In this document: positions 49,866-62,400 of the stretch, one piece after another | Layout of the letters: each line of letters opens with the position of its first letter | How positions within the stretch are numbered: the first letter of the stretch is position 1 | Assembly (NCBI GenBank): GCA_900169235.1 | Contig: FWCC01000044.1 | Span: 1-64,000 of the forward strand | Length of the DNA: 64,000 nt | Reading direction: 5' to 3' | From: Zarea fungicola | Taxonomy: Eukaryota > Ascomycota > Sordariomycetes > Hypocreales > Cordycipitaceae | Translations under genes and position numbers: made by a program | The notes under the pieces: model-generated | What the model was told of the DNA's origin: nothing | The model's database searches: none | What the model saw: only the letters and a program-made list of their open reading frames with translations

Positions 49866-51923
49866 GGCGGCGGAAGACGTGTCAGAGCCAGCTCAAGGGC
49901 CAGTCTCAATATTTGTCGTGGTTGGGGGAGGCAGGCGATTCAAAATTGAATCCCTTGTAAAGGGAAAAAAATGATAAATAAGAAACTGCTTGCGAATTTG
50001 TGACTGGGGAGGGAAGAAAAGACAAACGGGAAGGAGCAAAAGAGGGCACTAGCCAGGGAAAGTCCATCTTTGGATGCGGGCTACGAATTTCTGGGCCACC
50101 AACTAATTAAAAAGCACCTCAGTATGGAGCAGCTACTACTACTTACTAACCGACTTGCCGGTATTCTTACCGGCACAGAGTCAGTGGTTCAGACTTGGTA
50201 GTTCAGCGGTCCAGTGGGGCAGGCAACCGCTGTAAGTGTCCTGAGTGAGCTATTTAGCAAGGCGGTTCTGTGGTTCAGGTGCTGATTTGGCTTTCAAAGC
50301 GGCGAGTTTGGGGCAGTTCCTAGGCAACAGACAAATCAAAGTCCCTTCCGTCAACTGGATTACTGGTAGTAGGTGCGGAGTACGGAGGTAGAGAAAAGTG
50401 GTAAATAAAGCAGAAACCCAACAACGGTGCGGTTGCAGCAGCCGGGAGCAGGCTCCGTCACCCGACTCCACAGGGCCGCACCGAATGGGGCCAACAGCAG
50501 CGCCAGAGTCCACTCCGCTTCAGTATCCGTGATTCCGTTCTAATCACCAAAGTTGGTGATGCGTACACGACGCCGTGAGTTGCACTGCTCGAAACGGGAC
50601 CCTTTTCCCCAAAGGTGATATTGAGGCCTAATCTCGGCTTGAGATGCCGGCCGTGGTCCGGTCTCCCAGTTATATGCATACATCCCATTTTGCAACAAGC
50701 AAGAAAACAGCAAGAAGAGAAATACAAGACGAAAATGCAAAAGAGAGAAAATGAAGCAGAAACAGCTTCCAGAACAAGTCAGACTTCTGCCAAGTGGCAT
50801 TGGGGGCCAGCCAACCGCAGAGTAGCTAGGCAGGCATTCAGTACCTAACTACCTAGGTACCTACCTATTAAGTTGCCCTACAATTTAGTACCTACTAAGT
50901 TAGTACTAGTTATGGCCTGACTAAATGGCGATTCAGTTTACCCTGTTCCAAACTTACAGCGTCATGGTAGCTAACTTGTCATGCACCATTATCCCCGAAA
51001 CGGCCAGGTGGGAACTGTACCCAGTCGTATGGTGTCTCGCGTCGGGAGTGCCAGCCTGGTTGGGTAGTGCGATAGTGCCAATTGGCGGGCCGTCATGTAG
51101 CAATGGCCCTTTTAGCTGCGTGCAAGAGCTTCTTCACTCCGATTTCAATCAAGCAACTTGCTACTGGATTACCCAATATTATGACCCTTGGTCGGGTAGG
51201 TCGTATTAAAAAATAAGCCCTTCATTGACGCTGGAAGGTGGGAACCGCTAATTATGCACCTAACAAACAGTAGGACACGCTGCAGTTCCTTTCTGTTGCC
51301 GGTTAGAGGGAATTAAGTTGTTTGCTGCCAACAGAAGGTTTCAGCGCTTCGGCTGCCATTAACTATTAGTCGCCCTCTGTCTTTTCCAGCCCCCAATATG
51401 GGCACCGTCAAATCTTCAACTCCAAGCCGCGTCACCCATACGTTGCCCTAACACCGCAGCACACGCCTCGATTAGTACAAGCTAACCTCCCACCATTAGC
51501 AGCATGGAGGCAGTGTTGGCAGTGTCTCCCGGGTTTACAGAGCCCATGTACATGACATGGCCCCAGCATTCAACCCACTCAAAATATGCGCCACTGCCGC
51601 TCTCTAAATCTCCCTGTTTTCTCTTGCGCCCCTCGTTGAACGATACAAACTGTGACAAAAGTTCCCACCTTTCCAGAATGAGGCCCAATTCTCAGGGTAC
51701 CTTATCCGTGATGGGCCACCTACTTGGGCGGTCTTGTCCTCACGAACCTTGAAACCAAATCTCGGTTAGGTAGGAGGAAAACTGCGGCACAATTCTTTGG
51801 ACCGGCAGGAGACTCGAACCTATTTATTTACATATATCTGGACTTATCCGGCCCATTCCAGTGCTTCTCATGCATAATCATTATAGATACAGAAGCAAAT
51901 AGTATACAAATGACATCGCCAAG
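49866..51923. other. Intergenic region, ABC transporter promoter and AcpS 3' flank
   Basis: 2 kb with no convincing gene. A cluster of ACCTA/TAGGT words lies at 50841-50910. Short frames on both strands overlap and are not protein-like. Confidence 0.5.
50841..50910. repeat. Cluster of TACCTA/TAGGTA words
   Basis: Overlapping copies of TACCTA, with the palindrome ACCTAGGT at its centre (50851-50858) and a TTAGTACCTACTAAGTTAGT segment after it. The same words occur scattered elsewhere in intergenic DNA of the window, including the first 500 bases. Function is unknown. Confidence 0.6.
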
Positions 51924-52544
51924 TTAAAAACTACCGACGCCTCGGACACTCGGGTCGTGCGCCAGACACACCGCAGTCGCATAATCCCCATCATGACTTA
52001 TCGAAATCATGGCACTCTCATCCTCACCCGCCTCCTCTGCAGCCCTGATCCTTGCGACGGGGGGACCGCTGCCCAACGTGACTGTCCGTGCCGCCGCCGC
52101 GCGCCTTTCTATAATGACGTCGTGAAAGGTGAGTTGTCGGTGAGTGTGCGACTTGATGGCTGCTTCTTTGGCAGCAAATCTTTTGTCATTTACCATTAGT
52201 CCTCTCTATGTCTCTCTCTGTCTTCGTTACATTGCCATTGGCTGCCCTTGCCATACGTACCGTCCCGCCATAAACGCTGCCGCCTTCCAGCCCTCTGGGT
52301 CCCTCGCCGACACTGCCTCGTGCCCGTGATGATCGCCGCCGTTCCGGTTTCTCAGGCTCTCAGGCTTTGGCATTAAAGGCAATGTACTCGCAATGGCGGT
52401 GAATCGTGGCCGTTCCTCATGCGCCAGGATGCGATTGACGAAGCGTGTCGCCCTTGGTGTCCTGAGGATATTGTACACGCGTGAGATTTGGCAAATATCT
52501 GTACCAACATTAAGTGGCAGCGGAAAAGCTCGTAGAGGCTTCAT
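51924..52544 (-). CDS. ppt2: Holo-[acyl-carrier-protein] synthase, mitochondrial type (AcpS/Ppt2 family)
   Basis: Exons on the complement, 52261-52544 and 51924-52179, give 179 residues. The two metal-binding motifs of small phosphopantetheinyl transferases are present: NVGTDICQISR with Asp16, and RFAAKEA with Glu100, whose Arg codon is split by the 81-nt intron. A third block, ISHDGDYATAVCLAHD, is the usual C-terminal strand pair. The enzyme moves 4'-phosphopantetheine from CoA to the serine of an acyl carrier protein; yeast Ppt2 does this for mitochondrial Acp1, feeding lipoic-acid synthesis. A mitochondrial presequence is not obvious: the N-terminus MKPLRAFPLPL is short and weakly basic. 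Upstream in-frame ATGs beyond 52544 would add an unconserved extension. Confidence 0.88.
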
Positions 52545-53119
52545 CGCTTTTCTCCAGGTGACCGGCTTATGCCCTTTGCAGCCGTGAAATAGTGGCACGC
52601 TTCAATGGCTCAGGCGCTGGTATATAAAAAATTGCCTGTTGGATCTCCTACTGATGTTAGAGCAAACGGCAAAATTAGTGTTAAAAGAATGTCTGCGTGG
52701 GCCGTTTTTGTGGCGACAGCCGGTTTCCAGGTGGCGCGACTGCATCGATCCACTTGCATGCCACTCACTCTCAGGCCAAATTATTACCATATCAACAACA
52801 AATAAATCCAATTTAACTGTATAGAGAGTCAACTAGTAGTGTAAAACAAAGCAAAAAACGGGAGGGAAAATAGATTAAAATAACCGAGATAAAGAAAATC
52901 CAAAAATTTGACATGGTATTCGTGTTCAGCAACCTTGCCCAACAGAAAAGCAAACAAAGAATCAATATCAGACTGTATCCAGCAAGAATGCCTTTGACAT
53001 ACAACTAAGTCGCTACCATTTCAAACCAGAGCGATTACTGGCTTGTTTTAAATCTTTTTAATCAAGTCAATGGCCAGGAGAGCGAGGACGGCGCCGTTGC
53101 CTCAGTTTATGGCAGCGAT
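52545..53119. other. Short intergenic region
   Basis: Between two minus-strand genes; the AcpS promoter and the 3' end of the DUF1774 gene. AT-rich from about 52800 to 53060. No gene seen. Confidence 0.5.
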
Positions 53120-54249
53120 TTACTCATTGAGGAGAGGAGCGCGCTCGGCATCGGCAACCTCGGTACGGCGTCTCCAGCGAACGTCGCGGCCTGTCCAGAC
53201 AGGCACAGCAACACCAAGTGTAGCGACGAACAGGACACCCATGATGGTAAAGGCAAAAATCCACTGAAGGGCGACAATGTGGTGGGTAAACTGTGCAACA
53301 CCAATGGCGGCAGCGAGGACGGACAGAGAGAAGCTCATGGTGTAATCCTGTTTGTTCCCATGTGAGTTTTGTGGACTGGATTTTGGTCAAAGGCATGACG
53401 ACTGTATTTTCAACTTACATTGTAAATGGCCAAGAAGAACATGCCATATGCGAGAATTGACCAGATAAAGACATTGCCAAAGATGCGCGCCACCTGGTTG
53501 TCCTGGTGCGGTACCATGATGGCACCATTCCAGTAAATGGCGACAAAGGTCCAAGCGAGAGGGCCCGAGACGACAGGCGCGTGGATGAAGCGTGGGTAGG
53601 TATTGTGGCGGAAGTACAGCAGAGTCAGGTTCGCAAAGTTGAGAACGAGAAGCAGCTCGGCCCAGTGGAAGTGGGAGCGGACAAAAAGCATGACAAAGCC
53701 GAAGTGGAAGAGGTTGTTGAGGATAAAGTGACTGCCGACGCTCGAGGCGGCGTGGACAACTTCCTGCGACTTGGAGAAGAGGTGGCCAATGTAGCCAAAC
53801 TGGAGGATAAAGAGCACGATCCTGTAGAAGTGGTTAGCGGAAGGGGACCTGGTCTGGGGGCCAACGGCGCCGGAGGTATGTAATGCGTGCGTGTGTGCGT
53901 TCGTGTGCATGTGTGTTGGTGGCATACCAGAAAATAGAGCCGAGCACAGAGTTCATGGTAAAGGCGCTTGGATAAAGGTAGTTGATATCCCAGATGCGTC
54001 GGCGGATGTGGTGGTGGCCGTGGCCATGATGAGGCTGATGCACGGTGTAGTATACAGAGGCAGCGACGGACAAGGCCCAGGTAAGTACGGAAAAGATCTT
54101 GTAAGTGGTGATTTCGCCCGCAGTGTGCGTCTCGCGCCTACCGAACGGGTTGACTGCGAGTAGTATCATTAGCTTTGGCTTTCACGGGAAATGGAGGAGC
54201 AATCCATCAAGGCAAGTGAGGCAGGCATACAGCGGCTGAGGTTGGCCAT
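53120..54249 (-). CDS. Multi-pass membrane protein of the fungal DUF1774 type
   Basis: Four exons, complement of 53120-53347, 53419-53821, 53928-54153 and 54231-54249, give 291 residues. The first exon codes only MANLSR plus one base; splicing gives MANLSRFNPFGRRETHT, which resembles the N-terminus I recall for this uncharacterised fungal family. A His-rich loop (HQPHHGHGHHH) follows the first helix. The rest is hydrophobic with about seven membrane segments (for example IVLFILQFGYIGHLF, VARIFGNVFIWSILAYG and GVLFVATLGVAVPVW), and the tail RRRTEVADAERAPLLNE is probably cytoplasmic. Function is unknown; the family name is from memory of fungal annotation. Confidence 0.72.
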
Positions 54250-56480
54250 TGTTGCGTGGTAAAGAGCTTTGAAGCAAAGCTCGTAGCAAAACGGAGTGTA
54301 AGTTGCAACGACGAGTTGCGTTTGCCAGCGATGATGAAAATGGGTTCTCGAATACCAATGTATGCTACTTTTTTTTGTTTCGTCTTGGTGTAAAGAAGAA
54401 GAAATAAAACCCGATTGAAAATTCAGCCAAAAGCGGGAGATAAAAGTAACACAAAAAGGTCGAGGGGGAGGGGAGGACAAGAAAGAGGAGGTGGTGGTTG
54501 TTGTGTGGGTGGTGGCCGGATGAGGATGCGCCTAGCTTGACCGTAATATGGATGACGTCCTTGCAAAAAGTAGTACCAGCCTCTGGATCGCCGCACGCCA
54601 CCAGCTTAGTTACCAGTAGCCAGAATCAGAGACGTTTGGCTTGCAGCCCTATTGAAACATGCATATGGGCGGTGTCGAGGGCGTTATTTTCGGTCTGCAA
54701 AGCTGTTACGTTTTGTTGATGCTTTGTACAGCTCTGTGGTCAGTTTCACATTGCGCATGATGTAGCTCCTTGATAGGCTTGATGCCATGTAAACGGCGGG
54801 CAAGCTGGCAGCAGCTGGCAAAAATGGAACAGTCGTTTATTTATTTCTGCCTCAGGCTCAACATACGCATGCTCCTCCTCCTTTCTGGGTTGCTCTCATA
54901 CCTGTAATCACTCTCCTTCTCCTCCGGTCTCTTGTCTATTCAGCTTTGCTGCAAAAATAAAGCCATGCATGATGTGAGCCTAGCACACTTGGAATCGACA
55001 GCTCATACGCCCCCCCGGATCACGCTAAAAAGTTGGCTCCCAGGCGGCACTGGAACCCTGGCATCCTGGTCAAGAAGGCGGGGTGTGCTCTTAGTTCTCC
55101 AAGCTCTCCTCCTTTCCTTTTTTGCTGCATTTTCCCTGCTTTCTCATGTCTCTAATACTAGTTAACAGCTGTTTGAAACCATTTAGCTAATCAAGACACA
55201 GATCCTTCTCTCGCCAGACTGACGGGAATCTTCTTCATGTTATTCCCCAAAGGAATAAATTATCGGGTTAATAAGAAACCGCAGCATAGCAAGCTTCATC
55301 AACCGTTTTCTCGCCACCACGCATCACACCACAAAAGGCAAGGTGGAGGTGACGCGGCGTCACAAACCATCGATCAACCACTTTTGTTGCCGCCCGGGTG
55401 AAAGAGTTTCAACGCCACGCTTGTCCTGGGTCTGGTCACCCGGCCATGAATGGCCATGGTCTTATAACTAGTTTTAGAAGCTCCTCGTACTAACCTTATT
55501 GCTCCATACGCCGACCGTACGGATTGTTGCTCTCTGTACATTAACCATTTTATTTTTCACTAATTCCCTTTCGCCCCCGGGTACGCATTCCCTCCCCACC
55601 ACTGCTCAACCTTTCAAGTACCTCGCCATGGTACTGTTTCCTTTGCATCTGCATCGCCGATGCAAAGCGCCCGCGCCATCCGTCTGCTTCATGCCCATAA
55701 CTGGTGAACTAATAATAAGACTTAGCTTAAAGGCTTAGCTGTGTGAATTTATATAAGCCGATTTTACACCGATGATCCGGAGCATCTCTGCATCATCCAC
55801 GTCAGATTGACGTTCTCATTGATAAAAATATCTGGACATCCGTGACGAGCATCTCGGTCTCCCGAGAAGCTGAGTAGCATACACCATTTCCGGATATTTT
55901 GCAGTTTAGTCTTTCAGCATTTCAGTATTTTAGTAGTGGTTCAATTTAAAATTGCGTTTTTTTTTTTTGCCGAAAGGAGTATTACCTCATCCTCCTATCT
56001 GGCACATGAAAACCCTTAGTTGGCTCATAAAGATTTCGGGCGCGGGGCAGTTCCGTGGGCACGGTACACGAACAAGCAGCCGACACATCATCGCAGCATT
56101 CCTACAACATTATGGCTCGGCAATCAATACTGCTAACTGTTGTTCAATAAACTTTCCTAACTTCATACATTATTCTAGACTTCCCTGTGCAGCTTTCATG
56201 ACGTCGGAGCAGCGCACTCATCTGTCCGATGTCCCAGCGGGTCTTTGTGGGGAACTCAGCCGGGGGCATCCTCCGGGCATCCGCTCCACTGCGCAGCTTA
56301 ATACCAGGACGGCCTGCATCTCTCACAGCGCACATCATTGTGCTTGAAGCGAAGCGTGTATATTGAATAAAGGTATCAAATCGAACAAAGGAAATAGAAA
56401 TACAATTTATACAGTTAGAAATTTCCATCATCTTCCGTCATTTCTTCCTTCTCATCGGGGTATCAAAACTTTCCAACTCT
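54250..56480. other. Intergenic region, DUF1774 gene promoter and dynein 3' flank
   Basis: 2.2 kb without a recognisable gene. Pyrimidine-rich stretches and a T-run near 55960-55969. Short frames do not resemble proteins. Confidence 0.5.
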
Positions 56481-59400
56481 TCACGAATCAGCCATGAGTT
56501 GCTCTCCCTCATCCAAAATCTCTGTCACGCTCCTCACATTCTCAACCAGGCTGCGTCCCAGCCCACCCAGCAGCAGCTTTTCTGCATTCGCCGGCAGACC
56601 CAGGTACGTCGGCGGCTCACGCTCAGGCAGGTTGTGCACCCACACCACAAAGTCCTGTAGATTCGTCCCAGAAGGCAGAGTCAGCCCGCCGCCGCTCTCA
56701 TCCGCCCCATCTGTCACGAGCTTGTGGTCCACCTCATACGCAGCGGGGGTGAGCATCTGGTGCACCAGCTGGCGGAGCAAGGCAAAGTCGCCCTCATCGT
56801 CTACTTTACCTCCGTACGTCTCCGTCACCAGGTAGCGAATCATGTCCCAGGGGATGTTCTGCGGCGCAATGTTGGTTCGGTTGCCGGCCACATTGTCCAG
56901 CCAGGTGTCAATAATGAAGGCGGAGCACTCGTAATCGCTGTCGTTGAATTCCCAGAAGCCCTTCCAACCAAGAGTCGGCGCGTATCGCAGCCTCTCCTGC
57001 ACAACAGCGTGCAAAAACGAGATAAGTAGATAAAGTCGCGCCCTTTCGACGGGGCTCTTGGTGGCCCGCGTCGAAAGTGAAGACATGGAATCTTTCATGT
57101 TGGCACGAACACCTGCAGGCTGCTCGTACATGAGCACACGAGACGCGCGTAGCAGGTTAACGGGAATCTTGGGGCTTGACTCCATAGAAAGGAACAGACG
57201 GAAGTCGGGGTGCGGGTTCAGCGACTCCATGCGCTTCTCCAGACTCTGGAGCCATGTCGGTGATAAATGAACATTCTTGACCAGTACCCACGATCCAGTC
57301 TCAGCTGCACTGGTAATGGCCTTGTCTGCGCTTGCCAGTCCTTCGTTGGATCCCATGGCAATATTGGTACACTTGGCCTTTAGTCTCTCTACCAGATTGT
57401 CTACCTTGTAACTGGCATCGAACCCGGGCGTGGAAACAAGCGCGACTGGTAACGTGGGCGGCACTTGTATGACTGTATCCTTTAGATCCTCAACAATATC
57501 AAACGTCTCGGCGCCAAACACCTGTGTAACGAAACGCTCAGCTGCAGGCACGAAACGGTCCATTCTGAAACACTTGACCACGATGAGAGAGAGCAGCGCC
57601 TGGTCCATGGCATTGACATTGTCTTCCCAAATCTTCGGCACAGAATTCTCACCAAGCTCCTCAGTAAAGAACTTGTCCCAGTCAGCCGTAGCAACCGCAT
57701 CGAGGCTCTCTTTCAAAGCTCCAATCTTTCTTGCCTCAATGAAAGCCTCATCTCTCGCCTCTGGATTCGAAGACAGATCTCGTCCTTCAAACCTCTTATC
57801 CAACACCATGTCTAGCAGTGACCTGTCCATCTTGTAAGGCGTTGCCTGCGCGAGCAAGAGAGCCAGTGCAATACGATCCTTCTGTAGCAAGCCTAGGGCA
57901 GTTCGCTTGAAAGTATTAACAAACAGCTCTCTGACAATAACATCCCTACGTGCGATGTGATTCGTCTCGTTGTCCAAGTTCTTGTTGTGCAGAACTGACT
58001 GGAAAATGTCCAAGAAATACTGAAGAGAAAACTGGTAAAAGTGGTTGAGGTAGTGCAGGTTCTCAAGGACAGCAAATACAGCACTGCAGGCTCGGGCAAT
58101 TATACTGTATTGCTGCGTTATCTCCTCCACCTCCGCCATAACGCCTTCCGTGTTGCTCATTTTGGCGGAAATCTCTGCAGCCTCTCTCTTGAGAGTTTCG
58201 AGAGTTTCAATAACGTTGTCGTCATCTAGAATGTTGCCACGGGACTCATTGAGAGCTTGAAGCAGCTGTTTTTCCAACTGCCGGAGATGGACCTTGAACT
58301 CGCCCTGCAGTTTGATAAGGTTGGAACGCCTCTCATCCACATCTGGACGCTCTGACTTGAGAACGTCGTTGAGTGACTGTGTCTGTAAACTACTTTGCGT
58401 GACAGTAAAGTTGACAAACGTGGTCCGACTGCAGATATCCGGAGCAAAAGTGGCAGAAGGGTCTCTTGTCGAGAGGTAGAGCTTAAACGCTGGTGAGAAA
58501 TCAATTTCTTGCTTGCCCAGCTGGATGAGGACACGGCCGCCAGTTCTTTGGTATTCCTTATTGAGGACGTGGTTAAGAATCGGATCTAGATGCTCAGCAT
58601 CCTGGATCAAAATTGGGTTGCCGAATCGTAGAGAGGATTCCAGTTGCTTCGTAAACGTATCGTCCAGGAAACTTGTGACAGTGAGGCGGCGATCCTTGCA
58701 CTCCTTCTGCAGGAATTCCGTAACTCTGCCAGATGGGTCAATGATCAACGGGTAGCGGTTGAAACGCTTGAGAATGATTGCATTTTCGGTGCACAGATCA
58801 TCTACGGGCAGTGAGTTCTCCTGCCAGCCCAGTCGCTCATCTGCACTTGACAGGTACTCTGTAACAGGATTGGGCGACTTGTACTGGATACCAGAGAGGT
58901 AGAGCTGGTGCAACCAGTCATCCATCATGGACTTTCGGAACGTTTGGTCGTACAAACCACTGTAAGCAAGGAATGCCGCAGCCACCAGAACGTCGCCAAC
59001 AAGGGTGTTGATCTGGGTCTCAAACGACCTGCTACCTTCCTCCCATCGGGTACGTTCAGAAGACAGACTGTCCAGCAGACGAACGCTGCGGTCAACCTTG
59101 AACTGGACCTTGGACATCTCTGCCTTAATCGCCTGTGTTTCACTGATGAGTGCAGCATATTCAGTCTTGTATGTGTTGATGCTGGACTCAAGCTCTGCGA
59201 TGTTGCCTTCAACGGCCTTGGCGTTGGCCTTGGTTTGCAGTGCCTGCTCTTCAAGCTGTGCGACTTCCTCCTTCAGGGGGCCAACGCGGTCAAGGATGTC
59301 CGAGTAGCTGACCTGAGCCGTGACCCACTGCACAAGGGGACCACAGGCCTTGGAGGCACGGTTAACCTTTTCAAAGGTAAACTCGGGCATAGACAAGAAA

Positions 59401-62400
59401 TCATTGCGCATCTTGTTTCGCAGTGCCTTTGTCATCTGCCTGTCATTATCAAACATAAGAATGCTTGCAATAAAGTCATCCTTGCGCACAATGCCCTGAA
59501 TGGCCTTCCAGTCATTATTCTTATGGCCCAGCAGTGTGCAGACAGCATCCAGGGCAAGCTTGACACCCTGTGGCGGGTTGCCCATTGCTCGTACTTCTGT
59601 CAGATGCTGACGCTTGATGTTACTGACGCTAGCCTTGGCCTCTTCGACGGCAGGCTCAGCCTTGGCAAGATCCTCCAACACTACCTTCTTTCGTGAGGCC
59701 ACTTCGGCCTCCTGCTTCTCCAAAGCAGCCTGAATCTCTAGCGACGTATTCTTCCTCTGTTCCGCCTCACGCTGGTCAGCGACCATACGTTGCAGCTTCT
59801 CGTTCGCTTCCGCGTCCTTCTGCTCCAACTGAGCCTTCTTCTCCGCTAAGCTGACTCGGAGATCGCGCACCTTGTCGACGGTGTCCCTCAGCTTCTCTAG
59901 ACCGACATTAAGATGGCGTTGTTGTTCCTCCAGGTCCTCGCGCTTCTCAGTATACAACCTGACATACTGGCCCACAAAGTCTAGAAAGTGGCGGGGGGTG
60001 AGGAATGTAATCTTTTTCTGCTGCTTGTATAGCTTCTCGTTGTATCTCGCAAGTGAGTAGTGGATGTGAACCATGGAGTTGACAATAGTCTCACGGTGAG
60101 AAGGCGGGAGCTGTAGGCCGCGGTAGGCGACAGGTATAGTGTCAGGTGCTGCCCAGCTACTCTTGTCGAGGTCAATAGACTGGGTAAGTTCGTGGCCGAC
60201 CTGGAACAGTGCCTGGTCGGACCAGTCTCCGAACCAGTTGAGAACACAACGGTTAAACAAGGCAGGACTGGTTGCCGCCTTGGACGAAAGGCCATCCTCT
60301 GGCGGATTCATTGTGAAGACAACGTGGAGGTTGTTGACAATCTGTTGCGTAAACCACTTATACAACTCCTCTGGAGAGTCGAGGTGCAAGTTTTGGCGCT
60401 GTGCACCCTCTTTGCAGGCTGTCATCAGCGCTGCATACTCGTCGCCTTCGAAAAGACCGGGGACTTCGGCGTTGGCCAAGAGTGTGTTCATGCGCTCTAG
60501 GAAGCCAGAATCCAAAACGTTGGACTCGTCCATGATGAAGCAAATCTTCTCGCCCTTGCAACCACAGCGACGCAGAACTTCACGTAGGTCATCGTCAAAG
60601 TCTTCGGCGGAGTATTTGCCGTGGACCTTGATCTGGAAAACTTTGAGACCATTCATCCAGGCCACAAAGCGAGACAGTGTCGTCTTGCCTGAGCCACTGA
60701 CACCAATGAGGATCAAGTGGCCCTGGGGCTGGCGAAACACACGATCAATACGCAACACATGCTCCAGCACGTCGTTGAAGAGAATAAGAGGAACATCCAC
60801 CTCTTCCTCGCAGAATGTCTTGAGACGGGCCTTGACAAAATCACGCAGCTGCTCGCGGTCGACGGGGATATAGTTCTTTGACAGCCAGTTGGAAAAGAGG
60901 ATTGGTCCCCCAAGTGCCTTTTCTTCGTCGATTGTAGGGAAGTACTGCAGGGCAATTCTGCGAACAGAGTCCTCGGTCCACTTGCGCTCATCTTCCGCTA
61001 CGAGACGATCTTGGAATAGACGCAGGGCTTCGTGAGCCCAAATACGAATCAAGCCTTCAATTGACAGAGTCTCGAGTGGCTTAATCGCCTCGTAAACACC
61101 ACGTACCCAGCGAGTAAGTTCACGGGGACTGTATACGTAGTGAGGCTGAATCTGTGGCGTAAATTGTTTTTGTGATTCGAGATAAAAGCGAACCATGGAT
61201 TGTGTGAGCGGCTCGGCATATCCACGGAGAGCAGGGATGATCTTGAGCACGGCAGAGTTAAAAGTGCCGTAGATCTGGTTAAGGGACAGCTCACCAGGGT
61301 AGTCGACCATGATGAGAGGAGCGTGGCGAAGAAATCTGGCGCCCATGGGTGTTCTGCCGGCGTCTGTTGGCGGATTGCATGCTCCAACAAACTGGATGCG
61401 GTCCAGAGTAACCCAAGATTTGTCTGACGTGCGCCAGAAACCATTGTGCTCAACGAGCTGGCGGAGGAACGAGATGGCTCGCTGGGTGCCGTATTTGTCA
61501 GGGGCAGGCAGGTTGATTTCGTCGCAGAAGACGACAAGCCAGCGGCCAATCTGCGTGGGCGAAAGCATGACACCATTCAGGGTCTTCTTGTACTCGCAGT
61601 ACTGCTCAAAGGTTTTGATCAACAGGTCGGGGGTAGTGGCACTAGAAAAGTTGAGGCCGACGACTTCCATGTTGGGCAGCTTGCGAAGAGCGCTGAACAA
61701 TGTCATTGTTTTACCGGAACCGGGAGGACCGCAAAGTAGAAGAGGCTTATGTTCAGCGAGCCATGAGTACAGGACGTCTTCATGACGAACCGTGTCCAGC
61801 GTAGGAATAACAACATCAGTCTGAATGATGGAATGTGTGTTGACTTCAATAGTTGGCACCTGAGTTTGCCAAGAAATCCATTCAGCCTTGGGCAGGTTGA
61901 CGTCAAAATCAATCAGCGAGCTGGACCCGTCAAGAGGTGGCGAACCAAAGTTTGCAAAGGCACAAATCTCGTCACCAAAAGCTTTACGGTCGTTCAGGGG
62001 GCAGTCACCAGTGAATGCCCACACGAGAGCAAGGAGCAGTCTCTTGGCAAGAAATGCCTCGACCTGTTCCAGCTCCAGGGGAAAGTCAGAGTGCTGACCG
62101 TTGTACTCGATCATGTCACGGACGGCCTTGTTGAGGAGAGAGAACAAGGTGGTGAGCACACGGGCAATGGTGAATTCCATAATGTGATTATACTTCTCGG
62201 CCTTTTCCAAAGCTTGCATGACAAAATCATCACCATTGAGGTAGCCTTGAAGAAGATCGGCTGCTCGACTCTGAACGGCGAGCGTCTTGGCAGCGCTCTG
62301 TCCCGTGGCGACACTGTCCTCGTCAAGATCCTCAAAGGGAACGTTGCGCAGAGCTTCGAGGTAGTTGTCAATGACCATGGCAGGTGTGACGGTCTCCTCA

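Noticed and set aside
51820..51835. GACTCGAACC word resembling a tRNA B-box on the minus strand
   Set aside because: The flanking sequence cannot form a T-stem, an acceptor stem or an anticodon arm.
58908..59696. 262-codon plus-strand frame opposite the dynein stalk
   Set aside because: A shadow of the dynein frame; no independent start context or family resemblance.
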